Source: CBDCDJ01 sp965215355 (GTDB taxonomy: Bacteria; Deinococcota; Deinococci; Deinococcales; Trueperaceae). From it: a stretch of DNA of 64,000 nucleotides. The notes beneath the pieces are model-generated. The model was not told the origin of the DNA. It saw only the letters and a program-made list of their open reading frames with translations, and did no database searches. The number at the start of each line of letters is the position of its first letter. Position 1 is the first letter of the stretch. Shown in pieces: positions 35,349 through 44,133 of this stretch. Made by a program: the position numbers and the translations under genes. The DNA is taken from assembly GCA_965215355.1 (NCBI GenBank), contig CBDCDJ010000007.1, positions 3,534,001 to 3,598,000 on the forward strand. Direction: 5' to 3'.

Positions 35349-36089
35349 GTGACGGCTGTCGAAAACGTCGGAGGGTTGGGCTTTCAGGTGGTGACGGCCC
35401 ATTTCACGGGTACGCTGGGGGAACTCGCCCACGCCCTGCGCACCGCCAAACTCAGCCCCCAACACCTCGACGTGCTGCAACTCGTGCGCGACTATCTAGC
35501 CTACTTCGCCGTCGCCGCCGAGGACGACTTGGAACTCGCCTCGGAAGCGTTGCCGCTGGTCGCGCGTGTTGTTGAACTCAAAATCCGCTTTTTGCTGCCG
35601 CGCCCGCCCAAAGAACAGGAGGACGAGACCGAAGTGTTGCTCGAGGAGACGCTTCAAACCGTCACCTTGCTCGAGGATTTAGAAGACGCCATCGGTTTTC
35701 TGAAGCGCCGCCGCGAGGCGCGGCGCGTCGTCCTCCCCGCGAAGACGCCCCGGCCCGACTACCCGCGCGCAGAGCGGCCGCTCAAGGTCGGTGTCGACAA
35801 GCTCAAACAACTCGCCTCGCGCTACTCCTACACCTCGTATTTCGAACTCGCGTTTGAGCGCCTCACGGTGGCGGGGGCCGTCAAAAGTCTGCTGAACACG
35901 CTCCGGCGGGTGCGGCGCGGCCACTTGGGCGACTTACTCGAGCACCGGACTTGGCCGGTGCTTACCGTGACCTTTGCGGGGCTGCTCGAGCTGGTCAAAG
36001 AGGGCAAGGTGCAGGCGCACCAGGACGAGGTTTACGGCCCGATTGTCGTCGAGCTAGCCGAGGCGCAAGAAAAGCGCGAAGCGGCGTAG
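35349..36089 (+). CDS. scpA: Segregation and condensation protein A
   Basis: A 246-residue ScpA kleisin that bridges the SMC heads in the chromosome-condensation complex. The N-terminal helical SMC-neck binding part (GTLGELAHALRTAKLSPQHLDVLQLVRDYL) and the C-terminal winged helix (VAGAVKSLLNTLRRVRRGHLGDLLEH, VTFAGLLELVKEGKVQAHQDEVYGPIVVEL) fit the family. The start is GTG at 35349; no better ATG precedes it. ScpB is not in the window. This is a core chromosomal gene and argues that the flanking segment is chromosome, not plasmid. Confidence 0.9.
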   Translation: MTAVENVGGLGFQVVTAHFTGTLGELAHALRTAKLSPQHLDVLQLVRDYLAYFAVAAEDDLELASEALPLVARVVELKIRFLLPRPPKEQEDETEVLLEETLQTVTLLEDLEDAIGFLKRRREARRVVLPAKTPRPDYPRAERPLKVGVDKLKQLASRYSYTSYFELAFERLTVAGAVKSLLNTLRRVRRGHLGDLLEHRTWPVLTVTFAGLLELVKEGKVQAHQDEVYGPIVVELAEAQEKREAA

Positions 36090-36109
36090 CGGATGTACCC
36101 GGAGGAGCC

Positions 36110-36649
36110 ATGCCGAAACTGAAGCCGATCGAGCAGCCGCGCAGCCTCTTCGAGCGCTTCGCCTTTTGGCAAACCCGGCGGGCGTACGGCAAAGTGCTCA
36201 CCCCGCTCAAGGTGATTTACGCCCGCAAGCCCCGGCTCGCCTTTATCGCGCAGTTGATGACGCGCACGACGGAAAGCCTGTCACTGGGCGACGACCTCTG
36301 TCTGCTCGTCACGGTTCACGTCGCCCAGCTCAACGGCTGCGCCTTCTGCCAAGACCTCAACCTGGCGCGGGCCATACAAAAACGGCTGGGCCTCGAGCGC
36401 TTTCGTGAACTTTCCGAGTACCAGACCTCGGCGTTGTTCTCCGCGCGAGAGCGGGCGGCCTTAGCGTTCTGCGAAGAGGCGACCCGAAAGCGCAAGGTGA
36501 GCGAGCAAACCTTCGAACGGCTGCGAGAGCACTTCAGTGAAACGGAAGTGGTGGAGCTGACCTGGCTGAACGCGGCGGAGAACTATTTCAACTTGCAGGC
36601 GGCGGTGCTGGACATCGGTTCGGACGAGCTTCGCGGCTCGAGCGCCTGA
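36110..36649 (+). CDS. AhpD-like / carboxymuconolactone decarboxylase-family protein
   Basis: A 179-residue all-helical protein with the AhpD-type motif NGCAFCQDLN (CxxC, about residues 74-77 region) and the preceding Glu/His positions typical of the CMD/AhpD fold (TVHVAQLNGC). Such proteins act as thioredoxin-like disulfide reductases or peroxidase partners. ATG at 36110 with GGAGGAG at 36101-36107, 20 bases after scpA, so it is probably co-transcribed. The precise partner is unknown; a decarboxylase function is unlikely because the CxxC pair indicates redox chemistry. Confidence 0.85.
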   Translation: MPKLKPIEQPRSLFERFAFWQTRRAYGKVLTPLKVIYARKPRLAFIAQLMTRTTESLSLGDDLCLLVTVHVAQLNGCAFCQDLNLARAIQKRLGLERFRELSEYQTSALFSARERAALAFCEEATRKRKVSEQTFERLREHFSETEVVELTWLNAAENYFNLQAAVLDIGSDELRGSSA

Positions 36650-36730
36650 TAACTCTGCAGAGGTACCGGCTCTAAGAGGTTTATCACAAAACCCGGCGAG
36701 GTTTTTCTCGGCTCGAAGGTTGCTTGTGCC

Positions 36731-38416
36731 CTACTCCCCCGGTTCATACCGCGCCAGGCGGTAGCTGCCGTACAGCAGCGGTAAAATGGTGCTCAGAAAC
36801 GTTACGAGAGTGAGCAGCGCGAGTACCAAAAAACCTTCCGGCGTGCGCCAGACCAGCAGGTCGGGATTTTTAAGCGTCTGCCAGGCGGGCCAGGCCAGAA
36901 TCAAGGTCATGAGGGCGGTAAAAGCCAGCGACAGGGTCATGTACAGCAAGCCGCCCGCGGCCAAAGGAATCTCGCTCGGGGTGGTGGCGTCGAAGCGGGG
37001 AAAGGCCGCGCCCAGCCCGACGCCCAAACCCGTCGTGGCGAGCGCGGCGCAAAGTCCGGCCACGGGACTCGCCCAAGCTAAAGTCGGACTCACGTCGAGC
37101 AAGCGGGCGGCCGCCACCCCAAGCCCGACGCCGAGGAGCAGCATCGGCACCAGCGCTTGCCAGAACTTGCTCAGCACGACCCCGCGCGCGCTCAGCGGCC
37201 CCGTTTTGAGCAGCCAAAAGCCTTCACCCTCTAAGCTCACGACCGGGTAGCTTAGGCGCAGGCCGGTGCCCGCCAGCAAAAAACCCATAAACAGCAGGTT
37301 CAGGGTGCCGAGCGCGTCGCGGAAGCGCTGGCTGTCTAAGCCTTCGACCGTAAAGCTGCCGACGCTGAACAGGTACACCCCGGCCAGCGCCACCAGCACG
37401 AGCAGTTGCGACCACTGGGTCGGGTCGCGCCACAGCAGTTTGAGGTCTTTGGCGACAACCGCGCCGGAAGGCCCGAAACGGTGGAGGAGGCGCTCGAGCC
37501 CGCCCACGGGTCGCGGTCGCGGGTCGAGTTTGGGCGAGCCCGCGTCCAAGGCCCGTATCCAACCCTCCCGGTAGGCGAAGGCCGCCAAGCTCGCGCTGCC
37601 CCAGAGCAGCGCAAGGCTCGAGCCGGAGAGCGCGTAGGTTCCCAGCGTGAGCTTGCCTTGGAGCGCCCCCCAAACCGCCTGCGAGGCCCAGCGCGTCGGC
37701 AACCAGTTCAGTTCGAAGCTGGCGAAGCGCTCCAGAAACCGGCTCAGTTCTTCTAAGGACATGGTGGCGAGCTGTTCGGGGCGCAACACGCGCAGACCGA
37801 GGATGAAAGCGGCGGCCAGCACCACGCTCACCCCCGTCGCCACTTCTTTGACCCGGCCCGCCGGGGCGACGCGCATCAGAAACAGTGCCAGCACGCAGCC
37901 GAGCGCCACCGGCAGTGCGTAGAGCGCCAGCACCGCGGCTGCCGCCAGGGGATAAAAGGCGAAAGGTGCCCCGCGCTCCGCGCCGAGCGCCAGCAGCACG
38001 GGCAGCGTGAACAGCGCGGGCAGCAACGCCGCACCCACATAGGTCTCGGCGACTTTGAGCGTAAAGACCGAGGCGGACGCAACGGGCAAACTCAGCAAAA
38101 AAGGCAGGTCGTTGGAACTGTAAAGGGTGTGGACCGCGGTCGTCAGCACGCTGAAAGTCACGCCCAAAACGAGCACCAAAAAAAGCGTTTCCAAACTGCG
38201 CTGCAACACGGCGTCGGCGATGTCCTCGTTGCCGAAGCGCAAAAAATGGTCGACGAAGCGCACGCCGCGCTTTGTGGCGCTGAACATGCCCCAGTAGACG
38301 AGCAGCAGCAAACCCAACCCGAGGAGGTACTGCGTGGGTCGCCGCCGCACGGTGTTGGTGAGGCCGCGCAGGCGCAAAACGAACAGCAAAAGAGGTTTGT
38401 CGTACGCCGTCGGCAC
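36731..38416 (-). CDS. ABC-2-type exporter permease (putative ABC exporter, large)
   Basis: A 561-residue integral membrane protein with about twelve hydrophobic segments in two halves separated by a polar region (about 270-320, PKLDPRPRPVGGLERLLHRFG). The repeated element KDLKLLWRDPTQWSQLLVLV resembles the start of the second half. It has no signal peptide. It lies 9 bases after an ABC ATPase gene and should form a two-gene exporter with it. Such systems export lipids, peptides or antibiotics; nothing here fixes the cargo. Confidence 0.85.
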   Translation of the reverse strand: MPTAYDKPLLLFVLRLRGLTNTVRRRPTQYLLGLGLLLLVYWGMFSATKRGVRFVDHFLRFGNEDIADAVLQRSLETLFLVLVLGVTFSVLTTAVHTLYSSNDLPFLLSLPVASASVFTLKVAETYVGAALLPALFTLPVLLALGAERGAPFAFYPLAAAAVLALYALPVALGCVLALFLMRVAPAGRVKEVATGVSVVLAAAFILGLRVLRPEQLATMSLEELSRFLERFASFELNWLPTRWASQAVWGALQGKLTLGTYALSGSSLALLWGSASLAAFAYREGWIRALDAGSPKLDPRPRPVGGLERLLHRFGPSGAVVAKDLKLLWRDPTQWSQLLVLVALAGVYLFSVGSFTVEGLDSQRFRDALGTLNLLFMGFLLAGTGLRLSYPVVSLEGEGFWLLKTGPLSARGVVLSKFWQALVPMLLLGVGLGVAAARLLDVSPTLAWASPVAGLCAALATTGLGVGLGAAFPRFDATTPSEIPLAAGGLLYMTLSLAFTALMTLILAWPAWQTLKNPDLLVWRTPEGFLVLALLTLVTFLSTILPLLYGSYRLARYEPGE

Positions 38417-38425
38417 GTTACGAAA

Positions 38426-39178
38426 TCACGCCAAAACCGCGGCTTCGGCGTGCGCCTGCGCCGACTCTTCGGTGAGTTGCAGAAAAATGGCTTCCAAGTC
38501 GGCGTGGCTGTCGCCGACTTGCCTTCTCAAATCGGCCAGCGTGCCCGCCGCGGCGACGCGGCCCCGGTGGACGAGCAGCACGCGGTCGGCGACCTCGGCG
38601 GCCGTTTCCATCGAGTGCGTGGTGAGGAGGACGGTGTTGCCCCTGGCGGCGTAACTTTTCATGAGGTCGCGTACCTGCCGCGCGGCTCGAGGGTCCAGGC
38701 CCACCATCGGCTCGTCGATGACCAAGACCTCGGGTTCGTGAATCAGCGCGGCGACGAAGGTGAGCTTTTGGCGCATCCCGTGGGAGTAGGTTTCGACGAG
38801 TTCGTTGCCGAAGTCTTGCAAACCGAACAGCTCGAGCCACCTTTGCGCCTTGGCTTCGCCGTCCGCTACGTTACGCAGTTTGCACAAAAACCGCAGCAAC
38901 TCGCGCCCGCTGAGTTTTTGGTACAGGTACGGGCGGTCGGGTACGTAGCCGAGACGAGCTTTGGCTTGGGTGCCGTGCTTGACCACGTCGTAACCCGCCA
39001 GCCGCACCGTGCCCGCGCTGGGCCGAACGAGTCCGGTTATCGCTTTGAGCGTGGTCGACTTGCCCGCGCCGTTGGGGCCGAGCAGCCCCAACACCTCGCC
39101 GGGCCGGGCGGTAAACGACACGCCCTTGACCGCCTCGACCCGGCCGTAGCGTTTGACGAGCCCGCTGACTTCAATCAT
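38426..39178 (-). CDS. ABC exporter ATPase (CcmA/ABC-2 type)
   Basis: A 250-residue ATPase with Walker A GPNGAGKST, signature SHGMRQKLTFVAALIH (the ABC-2 type degenerate LSGGQ), Walker B LVIDEPMVGLDP and TTHSMETA. ATG at 39178. A 16-bp tandem duplication lies over the start codon, giving a second ATG at 39194 that reads only seven codons in another frame. The partner permease follows at 38416. Typical of two-gene exporters in Deinococcota. Confidence 0.93.
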   Translation of the reverse strand: MIEVSGLVKRYGRVEAVKGVSFTARPGEVLGLLGPNGAGKSTTLKAITGLVRPSAGTVRLAGYDVVKHGTQAKARLGYVPDRPYLYQKLSGRELLRFLCKLRNVADGEAKAQRWLELFGLQDFGNELVETYSHGMRQKLTFVAALIHEPEVLVIDEPMVGLDPRAARQVRDLMKSYAARGNTVLLTTHSMETAAEVADRVLLVHRGRVAAAGTLADLRRQVGDSHADLEAIFLQLTEESAQAHAEAAVLA

Positions 39179-39198
39179 GCCCGACTTCAATCATGCCC
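39167..39198. repeat. 16-bp tandem duplication over a start codon
   Basis: GACTTCAATCATGCCC occurs twice in tandem (39167-39182, 39183-39198) across the start of the ABC exporter ATPase. The duplication gives two start codons; the upstream one opens a frame of seven codons ending in a stop that overlaps the true start region. It could lower or couple initiation, or be a recent replication slip. Confidence 0.8.
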
Positions 39199-39320
39199 GA
39201 CCCCTGTGCTCCCCTTTTAGGGGAGCTGGCTCGCAGAGCCTGAGGGGTTGGGGGTAGTCCACTGAGCCGAGGAATTGAGATGCGGCCTCGAGCCAACCCG
39301 TCTCACGCAGTTGTGAGACT

Positions 39321-39355
39321 AAAAAAGCCCCCGCTCGAGCTGCCGAGCCGGGGGC
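39321..39355 (-). terminator. Rho-independent terminator of ctpA
   Basis: On the minus strand GCCCCCGGCTCGGCAGC pairs with the inverted strand ending CGAGCGGGGGC and is followed by TTTTTT (39326-39321). It lies 20 bases after the ctpA stop at 39375. Strong stem and T tract make it the clearest terminator in the window. Confidence 0.9.
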
Positions 39356-39374
39356 ACTGTTGAGGCTTTTGAGC

Positions 39375-40715
39375 TTAGTTCGAAGGGGCGGCGGCAACCT
39401 CATTGAGAAGCGTATCGTACGCGACTTTGAGCGCGCTGTCTGTTGACAAGTCCACGAGCGCCTCGCCCTGCACGTCGCTGAACTCGCGGGTGCGGCCCGC
39501 CGAAACGAGGTCGAAGTTACCGTCCTCGTCGGCCGTGGCGGTGCCGACGACTTCGCCGTCGACGACGAGCTGGAGTTCTTGGCCCGGCTTGGCCCCCTGG
39601 CCCTCTAAGGAAATCACGTTCGGTGTGCGGGTGTCTTCGGCCAGGATGTCCGGCGTGATGCCGACGTCGGCGATGCTGTGGCGCTCAGGGGTGAGCCACT
39701 CGAACGACACGTAGGCGAGCTGGCCGCCGTCGGACAAGGAAATCACGTTTTGCGCCACGCCTTTGCCGAAGGTGTCCTCGCCGATGACGAGGGCGCGGCC
39801 GTTTTCCTGCAACGCGCCCGCCACGATTTCCGAAGCCGAGGCCGAGTTGCGGTTGACGAGTACCACCATCGGCAAGTCGAACCAGCTGGGGTCCGCCGCC
39901 GCGATGCGCTGCGTCACGCCGCGCGCCCGCTGAAACACGATGTCGCCCTCGGTTAAAAACTCATCGGCGACCAGGATGCCCTGGTTGAGCAGCCCGCCGC
40001 CGTTGTCGCGCAGGTCGAGAATGAGCGAGGTGACGCCCTCGGCCCGGAGTTTCTCCAACTGCTCCAACATCTTGTCGTAAAGCTGTTGGTTGGCAAAGGT
40101 GTTCAGGCTCAGGTAGCCGACCCCGTTGGGCAGCACCGTCGACTCGACGCTGACGATGTCGATGGTGCCCCGCTCGATGCTGAAGGTCACGGGGTCCTCG
40201 ACGCCGGGACGCAGCATGGTGATGTTGACGACTGTACCCTTGGGGCCGCGCACCACGTCGGCGACCTCGGCGGGGTTGAATTCGGACACGTCTTGGCCGT
40301 CGACTTCTAAAAAGATGTCCCCTTTTTGCACGCCTGCGGTGGCAGCGGGACCACCCGCATACACGTGGATGATCTCGACGCCCTTGCTCGTTTGCCGGTT
40401 GCGCACCTGCAACACCGCGCCGATGCCCTCGAACGAGCCCGACATGTCCTCGTTGCGCCGCGCCGTCGCTTTGGGGTCGGCGTAGTAGGTGAAGGGGTCG
40501 TCGAGCGCCTCTAACATGCCGTTGATGGCACCCTCGATGATGGTGTCGTCCTGGACGTCGTCGAGGTAGTTCGACTTCAGCGCGCCGTAGGTCTGGATAA
40601 AAGCTTGTCCGGCGGGCGTGCTCAAAAACTCTTCCGAGTAGTCGCCCTGCCGCTGGGCGTACACGGCGACGAGGGAAAGCGCGACGAGTAAGGCCGCCAG
40701 GTAGACTCGCTTCAT
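39375..40715 (-). CDS. ctpA: Carboxyl-terminal processing serine protease (S41A)
   Basis: A 446-residue secreted or periplasmic protease. Signal peptide 1-20 (VYLAALLVALSLVAVYA), N-terminal helical domain, PDZ domain (about 95-180, GIGAVLQVRNRQTSKGVEIIHVYAGG), and the S41 core with the Ser-Lys dyad Ser293 in NRNSASASE and Lys318 in FGKG, 25 residues apart as in CtpB. A C-terminal part of about 60 residues (FDLVSAGRTREFSDVQG) is extra. ATG at 40715 with GGAGG; a frame to 40862 is not supported. It trims proteins from the C terminus in the cell envelope. Terminator downstream, -10-like GTATAC about 40 bases upstream. Confidence 0.94.
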   Translation of the reverse strand: MKRVYLAALLVALSLVAVYAQRQGDYSEEFLSTPAGQAFIQTYGALKSNYLDDVQDDTIIEGAINGMLEALDDPFTYYADPKATARRNEDMSGSFEGIGAVLQVRNRQTSKGVEIIHVYAGGPAATAGVQKGDIFLEVDGQDVSEFNPAEVADVVRGPKGTVVNITMLRPGVEDPVTFSIERGTIDIVSVESTVLPNGVGYLSLNTFANQQLYDKMLEQLEKLRAEGVTSLILDLRDNGGGLLNQGILVADEFLTEGDIVFQRARGVTQRIAAADPSWFDLPMVVLVNRNSASASEIVAGALQENGRALVIGEDTFGKGVAQNVISLSDGGQLAYVSFEWLTPERHSIADVGITPDILAEDTRTPNVISLEGQGAKPGQELQLVVDGEVVGTATADEDGNFDLVSAGRTREFSDVQGEALVDLSTDSALKVAYDTLLNEVAAAPSN

Positions 40716-40974
40716 AAAACCTCCGCAGGTGTGGCTAGGGTCATAAAGGCAAGTATACGCAGTGGCTCGAGAAAGCTCGGTAAGGATTGTTACCAGGCAG
40801 CGTGGTTTTTGAGGTCGCGGCGCAACGCCGACCGAACCGCCGACTGGACAGACTAGACGCAACTGCCTAAACGCAACTGCGCGCCCTCCGGTTTGGGGAC
40901 GCGCAGCAAGTCCGGGTTGAGGTTTTACTTAGCAGAGGATTTGCTTGCTAAGGGTTCAGTTACAAAGGGTTCAG

Positions 40975-41235
40975 TTACAAAGGCCGCTCGGGCTTGTCGT
41001 AGCGCGTCGCCTCGAGGTCTCGAACCACGGTGAACTTGAACTTCAGCACCAGCAAAACCACGGCGGCGACGACGACGAAGACGAACAGACGTGTAATCAA
41101 GGCCAGGACGAGGGCCGCGGCGACCCAGGTGAGGGCGAGCTTGAACACGCGCACGCCCTCGGGGTTGCGCAGCTCGAGCTGCCGGACTTTCAAGAAGGCC
41201 AAAGCTTGTTTGAAGCCGTTTTGCAGCGTGTCCAT
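40975..41235 (-). CDS. Small membrane protein coupled to DUF4342 gene
   Basis: An 86-residue protein with two adjacent hydrophobic segments (about residues 29-50 and 51-68: FKLALTWVAAALVLALITRL and FVFVVVAAVVLLVLKF) between an amphipathic start and a basic tail (RDLEATRYDKPERPL). The ATG shares its A with the stop of the DUF4342 gene (TGATG). I do not recognise a family. The pairing suggests a membrane anchor or partner for the DUF4342 protein. Confidence 0.7.
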   Translation of the reverse strand: MDTLQNGFKQALAFLKVRQLELRNPEGVRVFKLALTWVAAALVLALITRLFVFVVVAAVVLLVLKFKFTVVRDLEATRYDKPERPL

Positions 41236-41552
41236 CACACCGTCTCCTCTCGGGTCAGCTCTCCGGTTGCCGCGCCGGGCTCGCGCTCGATGCGGATGCT
41301 CAGGTTGGCTATCAGCGCGCCGACCGCGCCCAGGGCCGCCAGTTGCGGCGCGATGATGGCGCCGACCACGCCGACGGTGAGGGGAATCTCCAGCAGGGTT
41401 TTGCCCGCCTCGTTGCTTATGGTGATGCGGCGGATGTTGCCCTCGCGCAAAATCTCCTTGACCTTGCCGACGACGGCCTCGCCGCTTACGTTGACCTCTT
41501 CGGTGGTGACCTCTTCGGTGGTTTGCGAGGCGTCTGCGTTCAAGTCCGACAT
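41235..41552 (-). CDS. DUF4342 domain protein
   Basis: A 105-residue protein. The DUF4342 core covers about 20-95: VVGKVKEILREGNIRRITISNEAGKTLLEIPLTVGVVGAII, then a hydrophobic stretch with ALGAVGALIANLSIRIERE. The acidic N-terminal 20 residues are variable. The ATG at 41552 is preceded by GGGAGAG. Members of this family are small, found in Deinococcota, Firmicutes and Chloroflexi, and have no established function. Coupled to the small membrane protein downstream. Confidence 0.85.
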   Translation of the reverse strand: MSDLNADASQTTEEVTTEEVNVSGEAVVGKVKEILREGNIRRITISNEAGKTLLEIPLTVGVVGAIIAPQLAALGAVGALIANLSIRIEREPGAATGELTREETV

Positions 41553-41661
41553 AATCTCTCCCTTTCCTCTCAAGCTGTTCCGGGCCAGTGTAACGGCCTC
41601 TTTGGGGGGTGTCTTCCTACCAAAGGGGGAGGCCGGGGCCGGATGCTAGACTGCTTTTGTC

Positions 41662-42186
41662 ATGAAAGAGATAGAGGAACTCTTCCCGAAAGCGTTTCTG
41701 GCGCGGCAGGGCTCGAGCTGGACGGCGTTGCAGGCGCGCCTGCAGCTTGTCGGCGAAGACTTCGTCGCCACGCTCGGCGCGGTGGACGAGGCCGCGTTTT
41801 ACGCGTCTGCAACGGGCAAGTGGACGCCCGCGCAAGTGGCCGACCACGTCGTGCAGGCCAACCGGCTGTTCGGCTACGCCCTCGCCGGGCTGAGTAAGGG
41901 CAGAGACGTGTTCGTCATGCCGCGGGGCCGCCTGACCGAGGACGGGCGCGCGGTCGCGCCGGAAGAGCCCGCGCCCGACCGCAGCCGCGCGGACCTCGTC
42001 CAGGCTTTCGAGACCGGCCTGACTCGACTGCTGGCGGCAGGTGAGGACGCTGCCGCAGCTCGCTTGCTCGGCGACGTGTGTCTCGACCAGGCTTTTTTCG
42101 GTCCGATGACGGGGCTCGAGTGCTTGCAACTGGCCGCCTGGCACACACGCCACCACGCAAAGCAGCTGCCCGGCCCAGCAGCCTGA
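41662..42186 (+). CDS. DinB-family four-helix metalloprotein
   Basis: A 174-residue protein of the DinB/YfiT fold, four long helices. The metal-ligand histidines are plausible in VADHVVQ (near residue 60) and the terminal AWHTRHHAKQL. Members act as thiol-dependent transferases or stress proteins with a divalent metal. ATG at 41662. It is the last core-like gene before the AT-richer accessory region begins at about 42.2 kb. Confidence 0.8.
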   Translation: MKEIEELFPKAFLARQGSSWTALQARLQLVGEDFVATLGAVDEAAFYASATGKWTPAQVADHVVQANRLFGYALAGLSKGRDVFVMPRGRLTEDGRAVAPEEPAPDRSRADLVQAFETGLTRLLAAGEDAAAARLLGDVCLDQAFFGPMTGLECLQLAAWHTRHHAKQLPGPAA

Positions 42187-42455
42187 CTCGGTAACTTCAC
42201 CCGTCTAGTGCGTCAAACCAGAAGTCTTTTACCCTTCCTGAGCACTTCGCAGACGGGTGGCTTTTACGCTACATTTGTAGGGATTAAGCTCATTCTTGCA
42301 CTGGTCACTCCGTCCCTGAGGCGTTGATTCAAACTGCAGAAATCGAACTTTGCACCATTTTGGTAAAGTTATCTTTGCACTTTCCTATTTTATCTGTTGT
42401 GACTACAGCTATGACCTCCGACTTCGCACCTGAAAAGATTTCTGAAACCATCCCC
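42187..42455. other. Non-coding gap at the start of the accessory region
   Basis: This 269-base stretch is convergent space between the DinB-like gene and the LOG gene. Base composition becomes clearly AT-rich after about 42320. I see no gene, terminator or repeat in it. Confidence 0.4.
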
Positions 42456-42509
42456 TTAATATTTAATTTTCTCTTCAACGAAACTTTTGACTTTTTCGAA
42501 GTCTTCCGT

Positions 42510-42998
42510 CTATGAACAATTTTCAGGTAAGTTTGGAATATCAGACTGTGAATCTAAAAATGCAATAATCGGTTTTTTGTATAAAAGAGCCAGTCTTACT
42601 TCACTTGCCGTACCTTCTCCACCAGCTAAGGCAACTAAAACCTTGGAACTCAACACGTTGATGTGATTTCTGGACATTACATCTTCACCCTGAGTACCCG
42701 ATAGGGGAAGATGTGTACAGATGGAAATATCTGTATATTGATTGGGATAACCCTCCTTAGATTGACCTTTATTCTTTTTATGACTGGGAATAATTCCGAT
42801 GACTAACCCCGTCCGGTTTTCTACTTCGAAAAAAGCTTTGCTTACACTTTCCATAACACCCTTACCGCCACCCGTAAGTAGATGAACACCTTGTTCAGCG
42901 AGCCACTTACCCAAAGCAGAAGCTTTAGCGACTGTTCTGACTGGAAGTGATCCCGATCCCGAACCCATAACGCCAACAATTGGAACGTTGTTCATCAT
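42510..42998 (-). CDS. LOG/SLOG Rossmann protein (TIGR00725-like), partner of a FRG protein
   Basis: A 162-residue nucleotide-binding protein. The LOG motifs are present: GSGSG at 12-16, LTGGGKGVMES about 41-51, SRNHINV about 109-115 and AGGEGTASE about 125-133 (the PGGxGTxxE signature). The ATG at 42998 follows GGGGAAA. After the TAG at 42510 the same frame continues TEDFEKVKSFVEEKIKY to TAA at 42456, which resembles a normal C terminus, so an in-frame nonsense codon has probably removed the last 17 residues. LOG proteins hydrolyse nucleotides; SLOG relatives serve as nucleotide sensors in defence. Coupled to the FRG gene. Confidence 0.8.
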   Translation of the reverse strand: MMNNVPIVGVMGSGSGSLPVRTVAKASALGKWLAEQGVHLLTGGGKGVMESVSKAFFEVENRTGLVIGIIPSHKKNKGQSKEGYPNQYTDISICTHLPLSGTQGEDVMSRNHINVLSSKVLVALAGGEGTASEVRLALLYKKPIIAFLDSQSDIPNLPENCS

Positions 42999-43029
42999 GC
43001 TTTCCCCAATCTCATTAAGACATAGCAAA

Positions 43030-43956
43030 TCACCAAGGACTAACAACGGAGGCGGTTTTTAAATCTCTGGCTTGTTCGGCCAGATTACAAAGCCCTTCGC
43101 TCATATCAGTTTTAAAAGCGTGCAAGAGCTTGTCATCGGGGTAAGTTGCATTCTTACTCATAACGGTAAAATCGTTATCCCAAAAACTCCCGTTGTCGAT
43201 CAACTTGAATTTGGCAATAAGCCTTTTCGATAAGTCTGATTTGCCTCCTGCCCCGTCAGCTGCTGAGTACATTGGGAATCTACCTACAAGAAACCCGTCT
43301 TGATAATGGGGACGAATTGCTGCGGGTAGGCAAACGCTTTGCAAGCGGGCTAGTACAATATGCTGGTCAACATCGAAACTAACAGACCCTGTAGAGTTAG
43401 GTAAGCCAACAACGTACAAGAAACCTTCTTTGCGGCACCCAGAACCCAAAGCAAAACTGGCCCCACACCTAAGCGAAGAGGTAATATCGACCAGAGGCGT
43501 AGGCCATAGCTCGTAGTGTTGGATGACAGCCCACTGAACCTCTCGAATCTTTTCCAAACCACGCCGCCGGGGTAGCCCAAACTTGTCTTTATCCAGGCAG
43601 ATGGCAAAAACTTTTTTGCCAATTTCCTCTAAAGCCTGCCAGATAAATTGTCGATTGTGATTATTGAGCGTCAATTCAAATCCGGACATAGATGCCTGAA
43701 AGGGAGAATCCCGGTATAAAGTGGGTAATAGATTGTCACCAAACTCTCGAGACTGACCTCGATAAAACAAAACATGACGCTTGTTCATAGACCCAAGGAA
43801 GGCCACACACTCTAGCAAACGCTTATAGCTATCGACTTCCCAAATATCATGTTTGGCTTGACTGGGAGAACGTTTCGTATGGCTCAAATCATCTGGTTTG
43901 GATTCGTTCCACGCATCGTATGTGTACTTTCCATAAACTTTATCGAGTGGATACAT
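43030..43956 (-). CDS. FRG-domain protein
   Basis: A 308-residue protein with a FRG domain: FYRGQS (about 64-69), LLPTLYRD, and the second conserved block QHYELWPTPLVDIT (about 147-159) with SASFAL-like GASFALG. The C-terminal part is not recognised. ATG at 43956 with AGGGG upstream. No membrane segment. FRG proteins have uncertain biochemistry but often stand next to nucleases, TIR or SLOG genes and are suspected antiviral or stress effectors. The LOG gene follows after 31 bases. Base composition is AT-rich, a sign of transfer. Confidence 0.8.
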   Translation of the reverse strand: MYPLDKVYGKYTYDAWNESKPDDLSHTKRSPSQAKHDIWEVDSYKRLLECVAFLGSMNKRHVLFYRGQSREFGDNLLPTLYRDSPFQASMSGFELTLNNHNRQFIWQALEEIGKKVFAICLDKDKFGLPRRRGLEKIREVQWAVIQHYELWPTPLVDITSSLRCGASFALGSGCRKEGFLYVVGLPNSTGSVSFDVDQHIVLARLQSVCLPAAIRPHYQDGFLVGRFPMYSAADGAGGKSDLSKRLIAKFKLIDNGSFWDNDFTVMSKNATYPDDKLLHAFKTDMSEGLCNLAEQARDLKTASVVSPW

Positions 43957-44133
43957 TCCAACCCCTTTTCTTGGCTGAGGATACCGAATTGCCGCTCTCT
44001 AGTTCAATGAGGATGCTAGGAGTATGCCTCAGTCTACTGCCCCAAATCAGCCTCTAAAATGACACCATAACCTCAGCCATCAAAATTCTCACGTAGTTGA
44101 TTTCAAGGTTTGTATACTAAGGCGAGGTAGATT

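Noticed and set aside
38129..39220. Plus-strand frame of 363 codons opposite the exporter ATPase
   Set aside because: Antisense to an ATPase with intact Walker motifs; no recognisable domain.
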